Source: Taenia hydatigena (Eukaryota > Platyhelminthes > Cestoda > Cyclophyllidea > Taeniidae). From it: a stretch of 64,000 bases of DNA. Each line of letters starts with the position of its first letter. Positions within the stretch are counted from its first letter, which is position 1. Made by a program: the position numbers and the translations under genes. The stretch is from the NCBI GenBank assembly GCA_036345935.2, contig JADWOT020000001.1:14358295-14422294 (forward strand), read 5' to 3'. Below, piece by piece: positions 50,200 through 63,450 of the stretch. The notes under the pieces were generated by a model. It searched no databases and was not told the DNA's origin. It saw only the letters and a list, made by a program, of their open reading frames with translations.

Positions 50200-53100
50200 C
50201 ACAGCCGTGGTCTTGTCGGGGTGTTCAAATGCGATGCACGATGTAGTGATCTTTCACTAAGAATGCACTGTGATGTCAATTCTCCAAAACGAATTCAACA
50301 GCACCCATTTTATGCCAACAAACAAGAGCACGCGCAATTGCATTGTCGCTCGCACGAAGCGTTGCCAAGTGAGTGGCAAAACCGGTATGCTTCAATGTAT
50401 GCAAATTGAAGACAGTGTGGATCCATGTCAATTAAGTACAAAACGTGCCTCTTCTGACCCCATTTTCTTTTGCATTAGATTCTTATTTTCATCATCAATC
50501 AACTTAGCAGGTTAACTGCTTAGATATGGATCTTCGAAGCGCTTTCATATTCTTTTGGGTTAGTCTGTGTTCGCGCATCTATGACTGCTGATGTTATATT
50601 TATCGACATCCTGCAATGTGTGTTTGGAGATTCGGAGCCCTACTGCAGACTAATTTTAGCATCTCAGTGGATATCCATCATAGCATAGTTGCAAGTGACA
50701 CGAAGTGAACGACTATAGCGCTTTCGGCAGACATGACAGCACAAAGTGGCTGGAAAACTGGTTATTTTTCTGCAGCTACTAAGAAATCCGTCTGTCGTTG
50801 CACTAATTGCATGGCCATGCCCAAATGACGACTGGGTTTTGCCCAGTCACTTCTTCATCGGATTCCAAATGCGTGCCCTTTTCCATACTCTTGTAGCTAC
50901 TTCTTACAATCTCCCTTCCATCCATTCATAGTCTCATTTTTTTCCCTTTATTCACTTCTGCGTGCATTTATCCATCCTAGTATGTGTGCATGCCTACGAA
51001 TCCAACCGCATGGTACTTTAGTTAACATGCTTTGCCTCCCTTTTGGTTCTATTCTTCTAATCCTTTTCGACGCGCCTTTTTTCTTCCCCATACCTTACTT
51101 TGAATTGCCTGTAGCAGTTGTCCATGCACCTGCGAATGAAATTTACAAGGCATCATTATGCACTATATCAACAGAGGTGCACCTGTTTGTCCTACGACGA
51201 CACCGTCGACCACGCCCTGGCCTTAATATTCACTACTATCTTCAGCGTCACTGCTTTTTCTTTTAGTATTACCTATTTCAAAACAGTAATTTACATATTA
51301 TTCTGGGGAAAAGTTTTGATTGCACACAAATGAGAAGCGATGTCAAGTGGTAGCATCATTGAGGCACCCAAAATGGCCGCAATAAGTGAGTCCAGATAGT
51401 GTGTTTAGATTACCAACCGCACGAAACAAAGTCGTTGAGGACGACCAAGAGGCAGTCCTAATCTCCGACTCATCAATACCACCAAAACTCCTATAAATTC
51501 TTGAGACAAAAAGTGCAAGAAAATATATAGATGTCAAGTGTATGCTAGAGATAACACAAGCTGTATGATTAACACTCCACTTTCCCCGACTCCTAAGAAA
51601 TCATTTGCGGTAGTAACTATTGGAGGTCTTTTTGATGTTGGCGGTCGAAAAGATCTTCAAGCTGACCTCAAGGGGTGAACCATTGTGTGTTTGCTTTATT
51701 TTCGCCCATATGGAATGGAGATTGCGCAAAGATCTACTATGCGTCTCACAGTCCCATGTCCCAGATGCTCCAAGACAAATTTTGAAGCATCCGTCCTTCA
51801 TGATGTAGAAGATATTTATAATATATTCAATAACAAATCCTCGCGACAACAATTCTAGCAGGAACCATTATGCTGGCGAATGCAATTAGCACGCCTTAAC
51901 AAACTCTGTCAGGGACACCTTAGAGTGACCACTGAAGTCAAAATGTGCGCCTTCTCCCAATCGCCGAAGTAGATTAATAAGATACGTCCATGAGGAATTT
52001 AATGTAGCGCATCAATAAACTGCACGTGCTTATTTGTGCACCGCATTTTTATCAAAATTGTTTTTATATGAGTCAGTAACAAAGGATTGTCAAGAAAGAT
52101 AGAATAAGGCAGAGGAAGAGAAGTAGAGAAAAGCTTTAAGATTGTCTACGATGACTATAAAATGCGGAACCGCTAATATTCTGGCTTTATTTGCCGATGA
52201 ATAACTACTACGTCGAAAATGATATCGCATGTTACCTCCTACTTGCATTGATTTCGCCTGACAAATTCACTTAAGAATCGCGCAAAAGCAATCTAATGAC
52301 GACACATATGACGTTCACAACACCTTCAAATAACAGTGTTTGAATAGCTAATCCCATGGTTCTTGCAGCTAAGTGAAACGAAATTTCTCCCATTATGATG
52401 AACGAGACTAGAGAGATTGTATTCCTTCCATTTTGGTTGGAAACTAGAGGCGATCCAACAGTTGATAAGCGATGTTTAACAGTTATTTTTATGCCCAGTC
52501 ACGCAGGCCAAATTAGCTCATAGTCTTATTTGTCTACTATAAAAATAGTCAAAAATAATAAGCGTAAATATAACGCGGAGGAAAGAAAGGCACTCACAGC
52601 ATGCTCGTGACACTCCTTACCTCAAAAGTAGGAGAGTTCCTAATCATGCTCCCAGTGGTTGCAAAAACGCACTCAAGGAGGAAGTTTAACCGACTTGCTT
52701 TTTATGCCTCATTCACTTTTTTACTATAATCTACGTGAAAAAGAAGTATGAGAAGGTATTTCTAAAAGATTATTACCCCATAATCCTGGCAGCTACAACG
52801 CGACGAGGGAATTGCTTTATCGTCATAAACCAATAAGCTGGTAATCCTCCCCGCGGCTTACGAAAAAGATAATGAATGGTGGAACATGGAACTGCAATCA
52901 AAGCATTCGCATGAACTAAGACATGGGTTGCGTATGATGATTCAACGCATTTCTTACGCAGCCACCCATACATACGCTCGTTTATTTGGTTGGGAGCTTA
53001 GTAAGTCCCCATACACGACTCATAAGCATGAGACATTCAGCTTTTGGGAATTAGTTACACATGATGCGATTGATAACGCACTTTATGACCATATGTGTGT

Positions 53101-53870
53101 AAAATTATATAATAACTGTACTTTGGAAGCCTATTTTTCATGAGATGGAAAATATCCAAGCAAGAGGTGTGAGTGAAATCGTTGATCATCTGGGCATATG
53201 CAAAGATGAATTGTGGTGTAATCCAATGTGGCGCCACACACACGGAATGTGTGGAGCAGTAAAACCGCAGAATGAAGGAGATAGGAAGATTGAGACGATC
53301 AAGGCGAAACGTAAAAGGTGTAAACGACTAAAATGTGAGAAATCGGACTTGTAACCACGATCGGGTCAACATGACGATATCATAGGGAAGGTAATAAAGA
53401 TGTTGAATCTTTAATGCAGGGCAGCTTTCATGACGTATGCATAACCCCAAGCGATGCTAGTGTAGCGATTATAGCACTTCTGGTAGACAAAGTGTGCACG
53501 ATTTCCTCTTTCCTTTTCTGCTAGTATGCCTTCACTGCACGCATTTGGCCACGTGTTTGTTTTTAGGCACACCTTGCTGATCACATTTAAGTTGGAGAGG
53601 GACGTTTGACTTGTAAGCACTAATTCTTTGTCGATTTTACAAAGTCACCTCAGAAACATCTCTACTTGCCTGCTTGTCAGTGGGTGGCATGCAGAGCAGC
53701 AAACAAGCAAAAGAAGAGGTTGTGGAATGAGTCCTGATGAACAAGAGTAAAAGGCTTGCTGCTTTGTAGAGCGAATTACGAAAGCAACACATAGATGGCG
53801 AATAAGGTTCTGACAACTAACTGAAAGTTAACGTTAATTTTAATTGAGTGTAGGGTGATTCGCTGACCAA
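50200..53870. repeat. segmental duplication, fullest copy (B then A)
   Basis: This block contains, in order, the sequences found separately at 36,400-39,160 and 33,180-35,800. It is therefore the most complete copy of the element. All copies are in the same orientation. No terminal inverted repeats, target-site duplications or coding domain were identified by eye. Confidence 0.65.
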
Positions 53871-54399
53871 GTGGGTGAATACGAGAAAGCCAATGACGTG
53901 AAATGGCTTGCACTGTCAATCAATCATTGGCGATCAAAAATTTCACCAATGTTTTTCCATAAACTCACAGGTCTGGGGAGCGCGCCACTCTAGGCTCAAA
54001 AGACTATGCTTCCTTCGTGCTTGTAGAGGACTGCAGAAGCAGTAGTTCACGATGAATCATTTGCTTTCGAAGACCAAACGCTGCTGATGCCTTTGATCCA
54101 TTCGCTTAAAAGAATTTTATACAAGTAGAGTATGTTTGGGAGAGACTTCTTGAGAACAGCAAGACCAGTAAATCTGTCGAAGTGGAGTGCTGCTTCAATG
54201 TTTGCCCATGAGGAGGTGCCATGACGTACTTAAATAGTGTACTGCCTCTTATTCCTCCTATTCGTCTGATTATATTTGTTCAAACTGCAAGTGATTAGCA
54301 CTAGATCTTGGTGTCGACGATCGTCAGAGGACTATGATGGGTTAGATAGTTTGAAGACCATCGGGATACGAAAAGCGTCGACCAGGCGCTGTGCCGTTT

Positions 54400-55370
54400 C
54401 TGATCGCATAAGTGGAATATGTGCCAAACTTGCATAGTATACAGAGGGCTTGGATCGTGGGTTACAATGTTGATTGTTTCAACGAATATTTGATCTTTTG
54501 GAAAGTTTTTAAGGTTACTACACTTTTTGTTGAGGGAATTGTGTAAACTTGTTTTTCTGCTTTACAATTACCGATGTGATGGTGCCCTTGATTTCACAAA
54601 GCACCCTGCTTATGCCAAATGGGCAGAGCCTTAACCGAGCCTAGGCCATCAGCACCGAAATAGAGGCAAGGGCGGCTGAGTAACTAGTAATGACTGTCGT
54701 CTTCTATCCCCTACTTATATAAGCTTTTGTCACTCTTATATTTATCCATTCAAAACACTACCTACTCTGCTGCTTCATATAAGTTTTTATTTTGGGTTCC
54801 CGTAGCCGTCAATCATTTGTCCTTTGTTTTATTTTCCTCATTCACTTTTTATTTTAGATATCATGCATTATTTACGGCCTCACTTTTTAACTTAACAATT
54901 TGGTATTATCTATTCGATGTCGCGTCGACTCTTCAAATCAAGTCGTTTGGTGGATTATGTTTTAAATTTTCTGGCAATCCTCTTGCATTAGTCGCGTTTT
55001 GAGATTGCCTTAAGGCTTTTCTGACTAGAGACTACAATGCTTACGTGTACAGCAACTTCATTAATGAGGCACGTGGCTGGATCGCAAATGTTAGAAGGGA
55101 TTAACTTTTTAAAATATGCAGATGTACTGCTAACCTAGCCAATTCCGATGCAGTTGTCTAGTCTCCTTGAACTACGAATGAGTTCCTCCCATTTGCAGAC
55201 AACGCTAGCCGCAGACACTGATAATGCGTCATTAGCAGACCTGGGAGACCCTTCGATGACTTCGACCTTGTTAACAGCTTTCTGGAAAAAACTTGGTGCA
55301 ATTACTTTAGTTGTTTCTGGTTTTCATTCCTTGTTCATTCTCATCTCTCCTAGTCAGATTTGATATAAGT
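54400..55370. repeat. dispersed repeat D, copy 1
   Basis: Direct match to 62,160-62,870 and, for its second half, to 36,700-37,200. Shared: AGTAATGACTGTCGTCTTCTA, CCCCTACTT, TTTGGTGGATTATG and GATTGCCT-AAG landmarks. Moderately diverged. No intact coding frame. Confidence 0.65.
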
Positions 55371-55419
55371 ACTCTAAGAAAGCCATTTGGGTTGACATCT
55401 TGTGTGCTAACACGTGACT

Positions 55420-56400
55420 GGTTTGCGGCCAGTTACTCATATTACTGGGTAGAGACCGAAAAGCATGGCGAACACGACTTCATACAGTAAAAAAACATTT
55501 GGCGATACGAAATGTTTAATAATCCTTTAAGCAGGTCTGCGCATGCGTCAAATTCATTGCAGAGGACTGGTCAGTTCACAGACACCCACTGATCCAAAGC
55601 TTTGCTAGCTAGCTGGAATTGCTTCCTTTCCTTTGGGGCAACATCAACATCAAGGAAAGGATCTTTGCTGCCATTCGGAAAAGGTTGAATTGTGAAGTGT
55701 TGCCAAAGTGTTTGGGTGCAACGCGGATTTGTCATGCATCCGTTTGCTGCCGACTGCGTCAAAGAATGGCAAGATTGTTTGAAATAAGACCAAATGGGTA
55801 TTGAATTTGATGTTATTGTCCATTAAGTGGAGGGACGATATGATACCGTAAACAAAACAAGTTGCGGTTAAGTTGCTCCTTTTGGGTTCACAATATCACT
55901 TACCGAAACGAGGTATTTATTGAATAGCGAAATCCTGTTTCTAATTTAAGGCATGTGGACTAAGAGAGGGGTAATGGATTGCACGGTTGGTTAGAAAAGT
56001 AGAGAAGTAAATAATGAATGATTAAGGTTGAATAAAGATCAACGATGACGGCGCGCAGATATTGGTGGATTTGGTGACCACCTGGATCATGCAAAGTCGT
56101 TCTGTGTTAGTACACGCATCGAAGACGGTAGCGTCACTCGCGGTCTAGCTGACTCATTTCATTGCATTTTGCACGTCTGCACTTTAGCCCTCTCTGCTCC
56201 TCTCCATTCGCTTGTACTATGATTCTCTACTCACTTCTCATGATTTATGCAGTCAGCTCCGTTCCCAGCTCCGTATTACCATGCTGAATAAGGAAATGCT
56301 AAAGGAACGGGCAGTGAAGTTAGTGATAAAAGACTTGCATCAGAGCACTCTTGTTCCCATTTTCACAGTCTCTCCTGAGTTATTCTAATTGAGGGCTCAA
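55420..56400. repeat. dispersed repeats F and C, second copies
   Basis: 55,420-56,000 matches 30,420-31,180, and 56,100-56,350 matches the C blocks at 29.0 and 36.0 kb. In the left copies C precedes F; here F precedes C, so the order has been shuffled. Confidence 0.55.
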
Positions 56401-57649
56401 GATTAAACCAACCTCTTGTCAACCCTCTCCATCAGACGATTACAGGTGCATCCCTTTTGCGTAAAACCATAACGCTTCTATAAGACTCCATTGCCACAAT
56501 CACGTGACACCCGCATCGAAGTCACATTGCTTATTTACAATTTAGGGAATTTCGATCTAATTAAAAAGGCAAAATGTCCCACCAGCTAAACATAAAATAG
56601 CTTATTTTTTTTTTAATTCTTAGAGGGCATCGATTAGTTTGATCATCAATGCCTGGTATAGGGTCAATGATTACGCATGTCTACGAGAGAAGTAATTATA
56701 ACTCTGACGTTGATTCGACGTCCTCAAGACTTCACATCAGGTGTCAGTGACAGCCATCAACGCATGGTAACTCAAGCTGTTTTTTGGACATTTAACGCAA
56801 CAGTTGGTGACTTACCACTACCAATTACTTGCATAACTTCTCGGTCAACCCCACAACTGGCCCTGGTAAAAACGCTAACCGCATCTTTTGACATGTCCAA
56901 CCCACATAAGGGTTGCGCAAAAGGTGGATTGAATGAGTGTCAGAATTGCAGCAAGTGTTTGGACAAATGGCTGTCAATACAGTGCTGATTGCTGCATGGC
57001 TTGAGGGCAGAGGAAGAGGAGAGGAAGAGTCTAAGGCAGAAATCGAGGCACCAGAGTACTGATTTAGCATCAGTTTGTACTTCCTTTCATAATTTCATCA
57101 ACCGATTATCGGACACTTAAATGTGGCTTTGAATGAATGTGATTTTTACCAATCTGACCAACAATACAAAAATGTCGCAGTAGCCACAATGTCAGTGAAT
57201 TGTGTTGCACTAAAACTAATGGAATGAATCTTATTAAACGACCAATAGTTGTGTATTTGGGTCAAGTTATCGTGTGTTAACTGTCATTTGTTTAAATAAT
57301 TCCTGCAATTTCTCACCGATTGCCTCTTTTTGTATGAAATCAATGAAACAAATAGTTATCTAGTTTGGCTGCTATCGAGTTGTTGGAATCCACTTCGTTT
57401 TGAACAATCAACTACAGTGGGTTTTTATTCGAAACAAAAGTAGTCGCCGGTTGCATTGTGCAGATCGGTCCTGTGTGCACTTGTGTCGCATTTAACAAGG
57501 AATTTTAATGGTTGATTTCGTCAGCAGTGTACCAAACGCCAGATAGGCACGGGAACACAAAGATGGAGCTCATTGCATCTTATAGGTGTGAATGGTATGG
57601 GTAACAAATGGGTCAGTGTTGTGAAAGCCAATTTATACTGCAAGTACTA

Positions 57650-57913
57650 TGCGCAGCAAACATGGTAAAGGAGTTGCAGAACATGTTAATGAATTGCGCA
57701 GCCTTCCGTCCGTCGTCTGTTAACTCACAATCAGGAATTGGAATCCACTTGCCCATTTTTCGCGACTTTTGTCACCCACCGTCTGATGCAGATGCAAACC
57801 AGTCGTTTCGTCACTCCCGTCGCAAACGATCTTCACTAGGGCTCCTAACGCAGCAAATTCTGACTATTTTAGTCAGATTGTTTGAAAGTGGAACTATTGA
57901 TGGCGTTGAGCCT
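57650..57913 (+). CDS. candidate internal exon, unknown protein
   Basis: The plus strand is open from 57,608. A possible acceptor (ATGCGCAG) and donor (CAA|GTAATT) frame about 88 codons: NMVKELQNMLMNCAAFRPSS, a His/Arg-rich RHSRRKRSS, then LLTQQILTILVRLFESG. Composition is protein-like, but the splice sites are weak and no family is recognised. Two further short frames nearby (58,030-58,098, peptide LFDANGNPTTVSQTITS; 58,392-58,556, peptide PWIYPDETSTVTDHS) might belong to the same gene, though the phases do not all agree. Confidence 0.25.
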
Positions 57914-60809
57914 ACTACGCAAGTAATTTGACCGAACTAACTGAGTAAGCTCTAAAAAAGTGAATTCAAAACCAAATCATCCGGCATCCGTGCGTCTCAT
58001 CAACAGCGTGGGCGCTTATGAGTAAATGCAGCTCTTCGACGCGAACGGCAATCCAACTACTGTTAGTCAAACCATTACTTCTACTCTCTGCACACAGGTA
58101 CTTGCACTTAGATACCACGAATTACGAATAATTCAATTAACCCTACAATTGGGAGTGTTTTTGATGTATCTTATTACGGTATGCAAGCACTTTATTTGCG
58201 TTTCGCCATTATGGAATCGTATAAGCAGAACGGTAAAAATAAAACATTTGTTTTTCGATCACGAAATCGGGAGCATTTACGTAATTTCTAAGAGAAGCAG
58301 CCATCATTTCTTCTGCTGACTCCAAAATCATTTGTGCGGTCATCAAAAGGGAAATCAACTCCAATAAATAATAGCAATATTTTGCTTTTTCAGCACCGTG
58401 GATTTATCCGGATGAAACGTCGACGGTAACTGATCACTCACCTAGTCACCTAGAAGGAGGTCTGCCGAAATTTCCAGCAATGCTGCATGTTAATGAATTG
58501 TCTCTTCCTTTTAAATCCTATAATTATGCGATTGATTTGGCAAAGGCGCATTTATAAGTAATGGTTAAAGTGAACAAATTAAGGCATATGTGGGTAGGGT
58601 ATAGACCCTGGTCTGCATGAAAGGATTCTGATAAATATCCTGCCCTAGGATTTGCCTTTGACAAAACGAGTATCACAAATGCATGTATGGTTTCAAAACA
58701 CCTTAGTTTTCCATGTCATGGGTAGGAGTGAACACAAGACTCAAATCCATGGGGAGGCCAATAAGAAGGGAGTCGGCGATTTCGGCTACGAAAACAAAGG
58801 TTAATTGAGTGCATTTATGCGATCGTATAGATAGTCAACACATACTTGCCAATACCTGTACGCTTAGTCTCGAGGGGTAGATCAAATCGACATGTCTAAG
58901 GAATAATAAGGGTGACGAAAATGCGTGCCCCTTCCTTGCTCGATTCCATTTCCCACAATCGACGCATAGTCACCGACTTCCGTCATTTCCTTGATGTCAC
59001 AGGGCTTCTAGGCCATTATATGTGGTATAAGTCTGTGTCTCAACCAAGCGTATCCCACAATTTGACACTGATTTTGGCAATCAGCCACGAAGGCATCATG
59101 CTAAAGTAAATGACTCTGAGGTAATTCCTTGTCGTTGACACTTACAAGTGTTGGTAGCGTCGGAAGAGTTCGTAATGCGTCTGCTCTTCAGCTCTGATGC
59201 ATAGATGGAATGGGGTGACGTGCCACAGTTCAGAGTCGGTCTTTGAGATGATGATAATTTTCAAACTGTCAAGGTGCAGTGATCGTCTTTGTTTTAATCC
59301 TTACGCCATGCTTCATGATTCTTTACCTCTACTGCCTAATCCCTGTCACCGTTTGTCCTTTCGTTCAACTAGGTGGCTGCATTGTGTAGCTTATTTTGCT
59401 ACAAATTTAGCCTTTCACCGTTGTTTCTCATCATGCTTGCACCATTCTCTGTGTTTCGTCCATGTGTTTGCGAATTTCAAGCCATTTCCTTCTAACCCTT
59501 GCGCTCAAGCTGTGAACACATTTTTTAAATAAGGGCACGGTATCCACTTTAACCCCGATGCTGAACTTGAATTTAAATATGCATCTCAGTAGTTTCTTTA
59601 CGCTGACCATATTTCTTAACTAAGCGAGTTCATCCGATCCGCCACAAAGTGGTTTTCGCATGCCACGTATGCCAATAAACCCGTTTGAGTGGCTAACTGC
59701 CTAGTGTTTGAACGTGGTTGGGAAAAGCCACTAGACAAAACTATGCTTTGAGGTCAATTTTTGAAGAAAGTAGCGTAATTTAAAGGCAATTGCTTTCTTC
59801 CAAATCCGATATTCAGAGCCTCCTCAGCCCAAGTAATACGCTGGTTTAAATAAGCATTACGCTTGTTACGTAAGTAATAACCGCTACCAGACCTTTGCAA
59901 TACTCTTCACTTTTCGCTACTTTTTATACTTCTATAGAATGCATTCTGACGTCTGCAGTCCCCAGTCTGCCTGTTTGTAATCAGCTTAACTTTTTCTCCT
60001 TTGGCTTACTAGCGTTTCGTCTTGTGCCAATCTGCTATCGCCTCTGAGGATAATATCGTGCGATAGAACAAGCTCGGCTCATTGAAGCTGGCACGTCATG
60101 CCTACAACTCCTCCCTTAATGAGTGATGAAAAGCCCGGTTTCCGCGTGATGACATTTTTTGCTTGAGATTAACAAAAATGGCAGTTTTTAACTTCATTAT
60201 AGGGGTCTAAGTAAAAACCTACACAAAGTAGTAGTAAGTTAAAGCACAATAGGAGTAAAGAAAAAGTGCCTTAAGCACTCAATGACGATATTGCTAACAT
60301 TTGAAGACGATTGGTTGGATGGATCATTCGTGCAAAGCAGGCTGAACGAAAGTGCTTTAAGACTTCTCTGCAGCTACATGCAGCCTTTACTCCTGCTGCC
60401 ACTTTTGATGCACTAACACACTCGCTGTATGGTTATTGTGGCACTCTAATGAGTCACATATCAGTGCAAACTAATCTAGCCCCAAAGGTAAGCAAAACCC
60501 AAGAGTGGCAGCCAATTGTAAAGTCAAGCAAAATATATTCAACCTTCCCAAACTGATCACAATAAATAGCCTAACTGCAGAAATTTAATTTTGTAGCACA
60601 TCCCATGACCATCATGACACGTTAAGGAAATTTGAAAAAAATGAATCGCCAATCGTAAGTAGAAAGAAAATCACGCATTGATTTTGAAGCTGATGGAAAG
60701 ATTCTACATGGTTATTGTGGATATTTTGATAAAACAACGTGATTTGGGTAATATTACAAACTAATGACTGCCGAATATTCAAATCAGTGTATATGAATGA
60801 GGATAGCAG

Positions 60810-60898
60810 CCTCCGTATGAGTTAGATGCCAACGAAGTGGTAGTTTGGTTTGAAAATGTAATTGCCAGTGCTCAGCGACCCAGCCAGTGTCTTCCAGG
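60810..60898 (+). CDS. candidate exon cut by an assembly gap
   Basis: A GATAGCAG acceptor is followed in phase 0 by 29 open codons beginning PPYELDANEVVVWFENVIAS and running straight into the run of N. The acidic, aromatic-containing peptide looks coding. Its other side is unknown because the gap hides the donor. No family recognised. Confidence 0.3.
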
Positions 60899-60998
60899 NN
60901 NNNNNNNNNNNNNNNNNNNNNNNNNNNNNNNNNNNNNNNNNNNNNNNNNNNNNNNNNNNNNNNNNNNNNNNNNNNNNNNNNNNNNNNNNNNNNNNNNN
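60899..60998. other. assembly gap (100 N)
   Basis: Exactly 100 undetermined bases, a conventional scaffold-gap size, so the true distance is not known. The minisatellite 130 bp to the right may have caused the assembly break. Confidence 0.98.
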
Positions 60999-61129
60999 TG
61001 TGATGTACCTGTTAAAACTAAGATGGATGGAGTGATGTTCTAAGAGTTCATCTATTTTCTGCTATGTAGAAAAATCCGGTTATTCAGCCGCCTTTTTACA
61101 TCAATGCTGATTGCATTGAGTACGAGCGA

Positions 61130-61622
61130 GTGGACAAAGCCCGTAGGGCGGAGACTACGAATTTGGCTCACATTGAGTACAATTTTTAGTACTGATCTAC
61201 ACAAGAATGCGATTTTCGCTCCCCTGGGCACTTTTATACTATCGATCTACGCAAAACTGCGATTTTTTCTCCTTTTGTGGACACTTTTGTAGCATTAATC
61301 TACACGAGACAACAGTTTTCGCGCTCTTCCATACGGAATAATGGTGTATTAGGCTAAACGAGACTGCGATATTCGCGCAATCAGTAGTAAATTTTGTATT
61401 TGTCCACACAAGACTGCGATTTGCGCTCATTGTGCGGGCAATTCTGTTGCATTGATATGCACGATAAATGCGATTTTCGCTCATCCTGTCGGCTAGATTG
61501 TTGTATTTGTTCACAAGTGACTGTGGTTTGCGCTCATTGTGTGGGCAATTTTGTTGTATTTGTCCGCAAGTGACTGCGATTTGCGCTCATCCTATCGGCT
61601 AGATTGTTGTATTTGTTCACAA
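61130..61622. repeat. 52-bp minisatellite, about nine diverged copies
   Basis: Each unit contains a core like CTGCGATTTGCGCTC followed by a GGGCA-TTTTGT-G-ATTTGT-CACA stretch. The cores lie near 61,155, 61,209, 61,259, 61,312, 61,364, 61,415, 61,468, 61,522 and 61,574, so the period varies from 50 to 54 bp. The last units are most alike, and the alternating GTGTGGGCAA and CCTATCGGCT variants suggest a higher-order pair. Minus-strand open frames here are by-products. Confidence 0.85.
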
Positions 61623-61999
61623 CAGAAAAAGTGATGAATAAATAGGTATGGGCGATCCAGAGTGCTTTTGACGTCCATTTGGTTCCACCATCTCTCACCA
61701 AGACCGAATTAAAAAAACACTGAATCCGACTGTCACGTAGTGAGGAAGTGAAGTGCGAATGTTGTGCCGCCGTGTCCCCTACGTTTGGCAGAGTGTCTGC
61801 GTGATGTAATTTTGTTAGTTTTTGGTTGTTATCATTGGTTTTAAGTTTATGGTTGCTCTTTGTTGTCTCATTGTAAAATATTGTCATCCGCTCGGTTGCT
61901 TCCTTCACATAATGCCTCCATGCTCCGTTAACCATTCATTTCCACTTCACTATGACCCTACTCTTCTTACCGACAAGGAACGTGATGCGGCAAAGGCAG

Positions 62000-62111
62000 T
62001 GATCGACAACGCATTGTTGAACCTGCACCCTTCTACCACGTTGAGGCTGTTGCTGACGATCTCCTGGACAGCTCAGTCTCCTTCGCGTCATCGTCGAACG
62101 CGACACTGCAG
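62000..62111 (+). CDS. candidate GC-rich exon, unknown protein
   Basis: Between AAGGCAG and CTGCAG|GTTGCG the plus strand codes 37 residues: DRQRIVEPAPFYHVEAVADD, then LLDSSVSFASSSNATLQ. The stretch 61,960-62,200 is much richer in G and C than its surroundings, as flatworm coding DNA often is. The donor is weak. A competing frame (YDPTLLTDKERDAAKAVIDN) is also open and protein-like, so one frameshift in an old exon is an alternative reading. Confidence 0.3.
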
Positions 62112-62159
62112 GTTGCGTACGGTTAGGTGGCGAAGGGGCTACCTGGGCGGTGAAGGAAG

Positions 62160-62870
62160 TGAGGCTGACAGAAATGGGGAAGAGCCTTAATGGGCCCCGG
62201 GCCATCTCCACAAAATTGGATGTGAAGGTGGTTGAATTCCTAGTAATGACTGTCGTCTTCTACCCCCTACTTTTTTAAACTTTTACCGCTCTCCTATTTA
62301 TCCACTCACAGCACTAAATACTCGGCTACTTCGAAACAATTTTTGTCCCTGTTCACGCAGTCATCCATCATTTGCCCTTCATCGTTTTATTTTCTTCGTT
62401 CACGTATTTTTATGGACTAATACACTAAATATGGCTTCATTTGCAAACTCATCGAATTTGGTTTCGTCTTTCGATGTGGCATCGATTCCTCTAATCAAGT
62501 CATTTGGTGGATTATGTTTCAAATTGTTTGACAGTGTTCATGGATGAGTCGCGTGTTTTGAGATTGCCTGAAGATGGTCGCAGATTAGAGGTCACGGTGC
62601 TGACGTGCACAGCGTGTCCACTGGTGAGGCACGTGGTTGGATTGTGGATGTTGGAGGAGGTTGATTTGTTCCAGGTGTGCTAGGGTAATGCTAACCCAGT
62701 CGACTTCGATGCAGTTGTCTAGCCTCTTGGAAATATTGATGAGCTTGTTCCATTTGTTGACAACGCTAGCCGCAAACACTGAACGTGCGTCTAGCTGATC
62801 AGCAGATGAGGGCGAGTCAATAGGAAATCGTCTGTACTTTAAATATGTGCTCACCACTTTTGGGATTGTT
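62160..62870. repeat. dispersed repeat D, copy 2
   Basis: See 54,400-55,370. Open frames such as 62,585-62,857 (minus) are also partly open in the 36,927-37,130 copy (RLDNCIGIDWVR against RLDNCIEVDWVS), which may reflect an ancient coding origin or simple sequence similarity. Confidence 0.6.
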
Positions 62871-63264
62871 TTGGGTGGCGAGGCTGAGATGAGTGCGTTT
62901 TATGTGAAAGTGGAGGGTCAGCTGTCAGTGTATGTGGCTTGGGACAGATCACGTACATACCTTTTTCACTGCTTTGGTCCTGTTTGTTTTTGCCCATCGT
63001 TTGCTTCGAATTCCGTCAGAGTGGCGTTGACCTTGGTAGGGAATGGAAATTGAGTGTTGTCTTTTTTGCGTTGAAAGGTTGTGACTATCGTGTGCTTACC
63101 ACAATGTGCCTACAGCTTGTCAATCATCGACCAGTATTTGCCTACTTTGAAGGATTTGTGTATTGCATTCTGAGAAAGCAGTGTTCAATCAGCTGTATTT
63201 TAAATCTCCGGAGAGAAGCTGTTTGTTAATTTCAGTCTCATGTTTAAGCCGTGGTGGTTGTAAA

Positions 63265-63450
63265 GACGAACCTCCAAATGCTTTCTGACCTGTACCAAAT
63301 CACTGATAAATGCCAAGATAGTTTTGGAACAGCTGACATTGCTCGCCATGTGCTGGCTTTGATGGTTGCTGAAGTACCTTTTTCTCCTTTTGCTTTGTCA
63401 TGTTGTGCTTTCTTCACTTGCTTCATTTGTTGGCATCGAGTGTCCAAATG
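63265..63450. repeat. dispersed repeat E, copy 2
   Basis: See 27,780-28,050. It follows repeat D after about 400 bp here, an arrangement not kept at the left copy. The remaining sequence to 64,000 holds nothing I can support. Confidence 0.55.

Noticed and set aside
61130..61622. CRISPR-like array
   Set aside because: The whole 50-54 bp unit is repeated without unique spacers and the genome is eukaryotic; it is a minisatellite.
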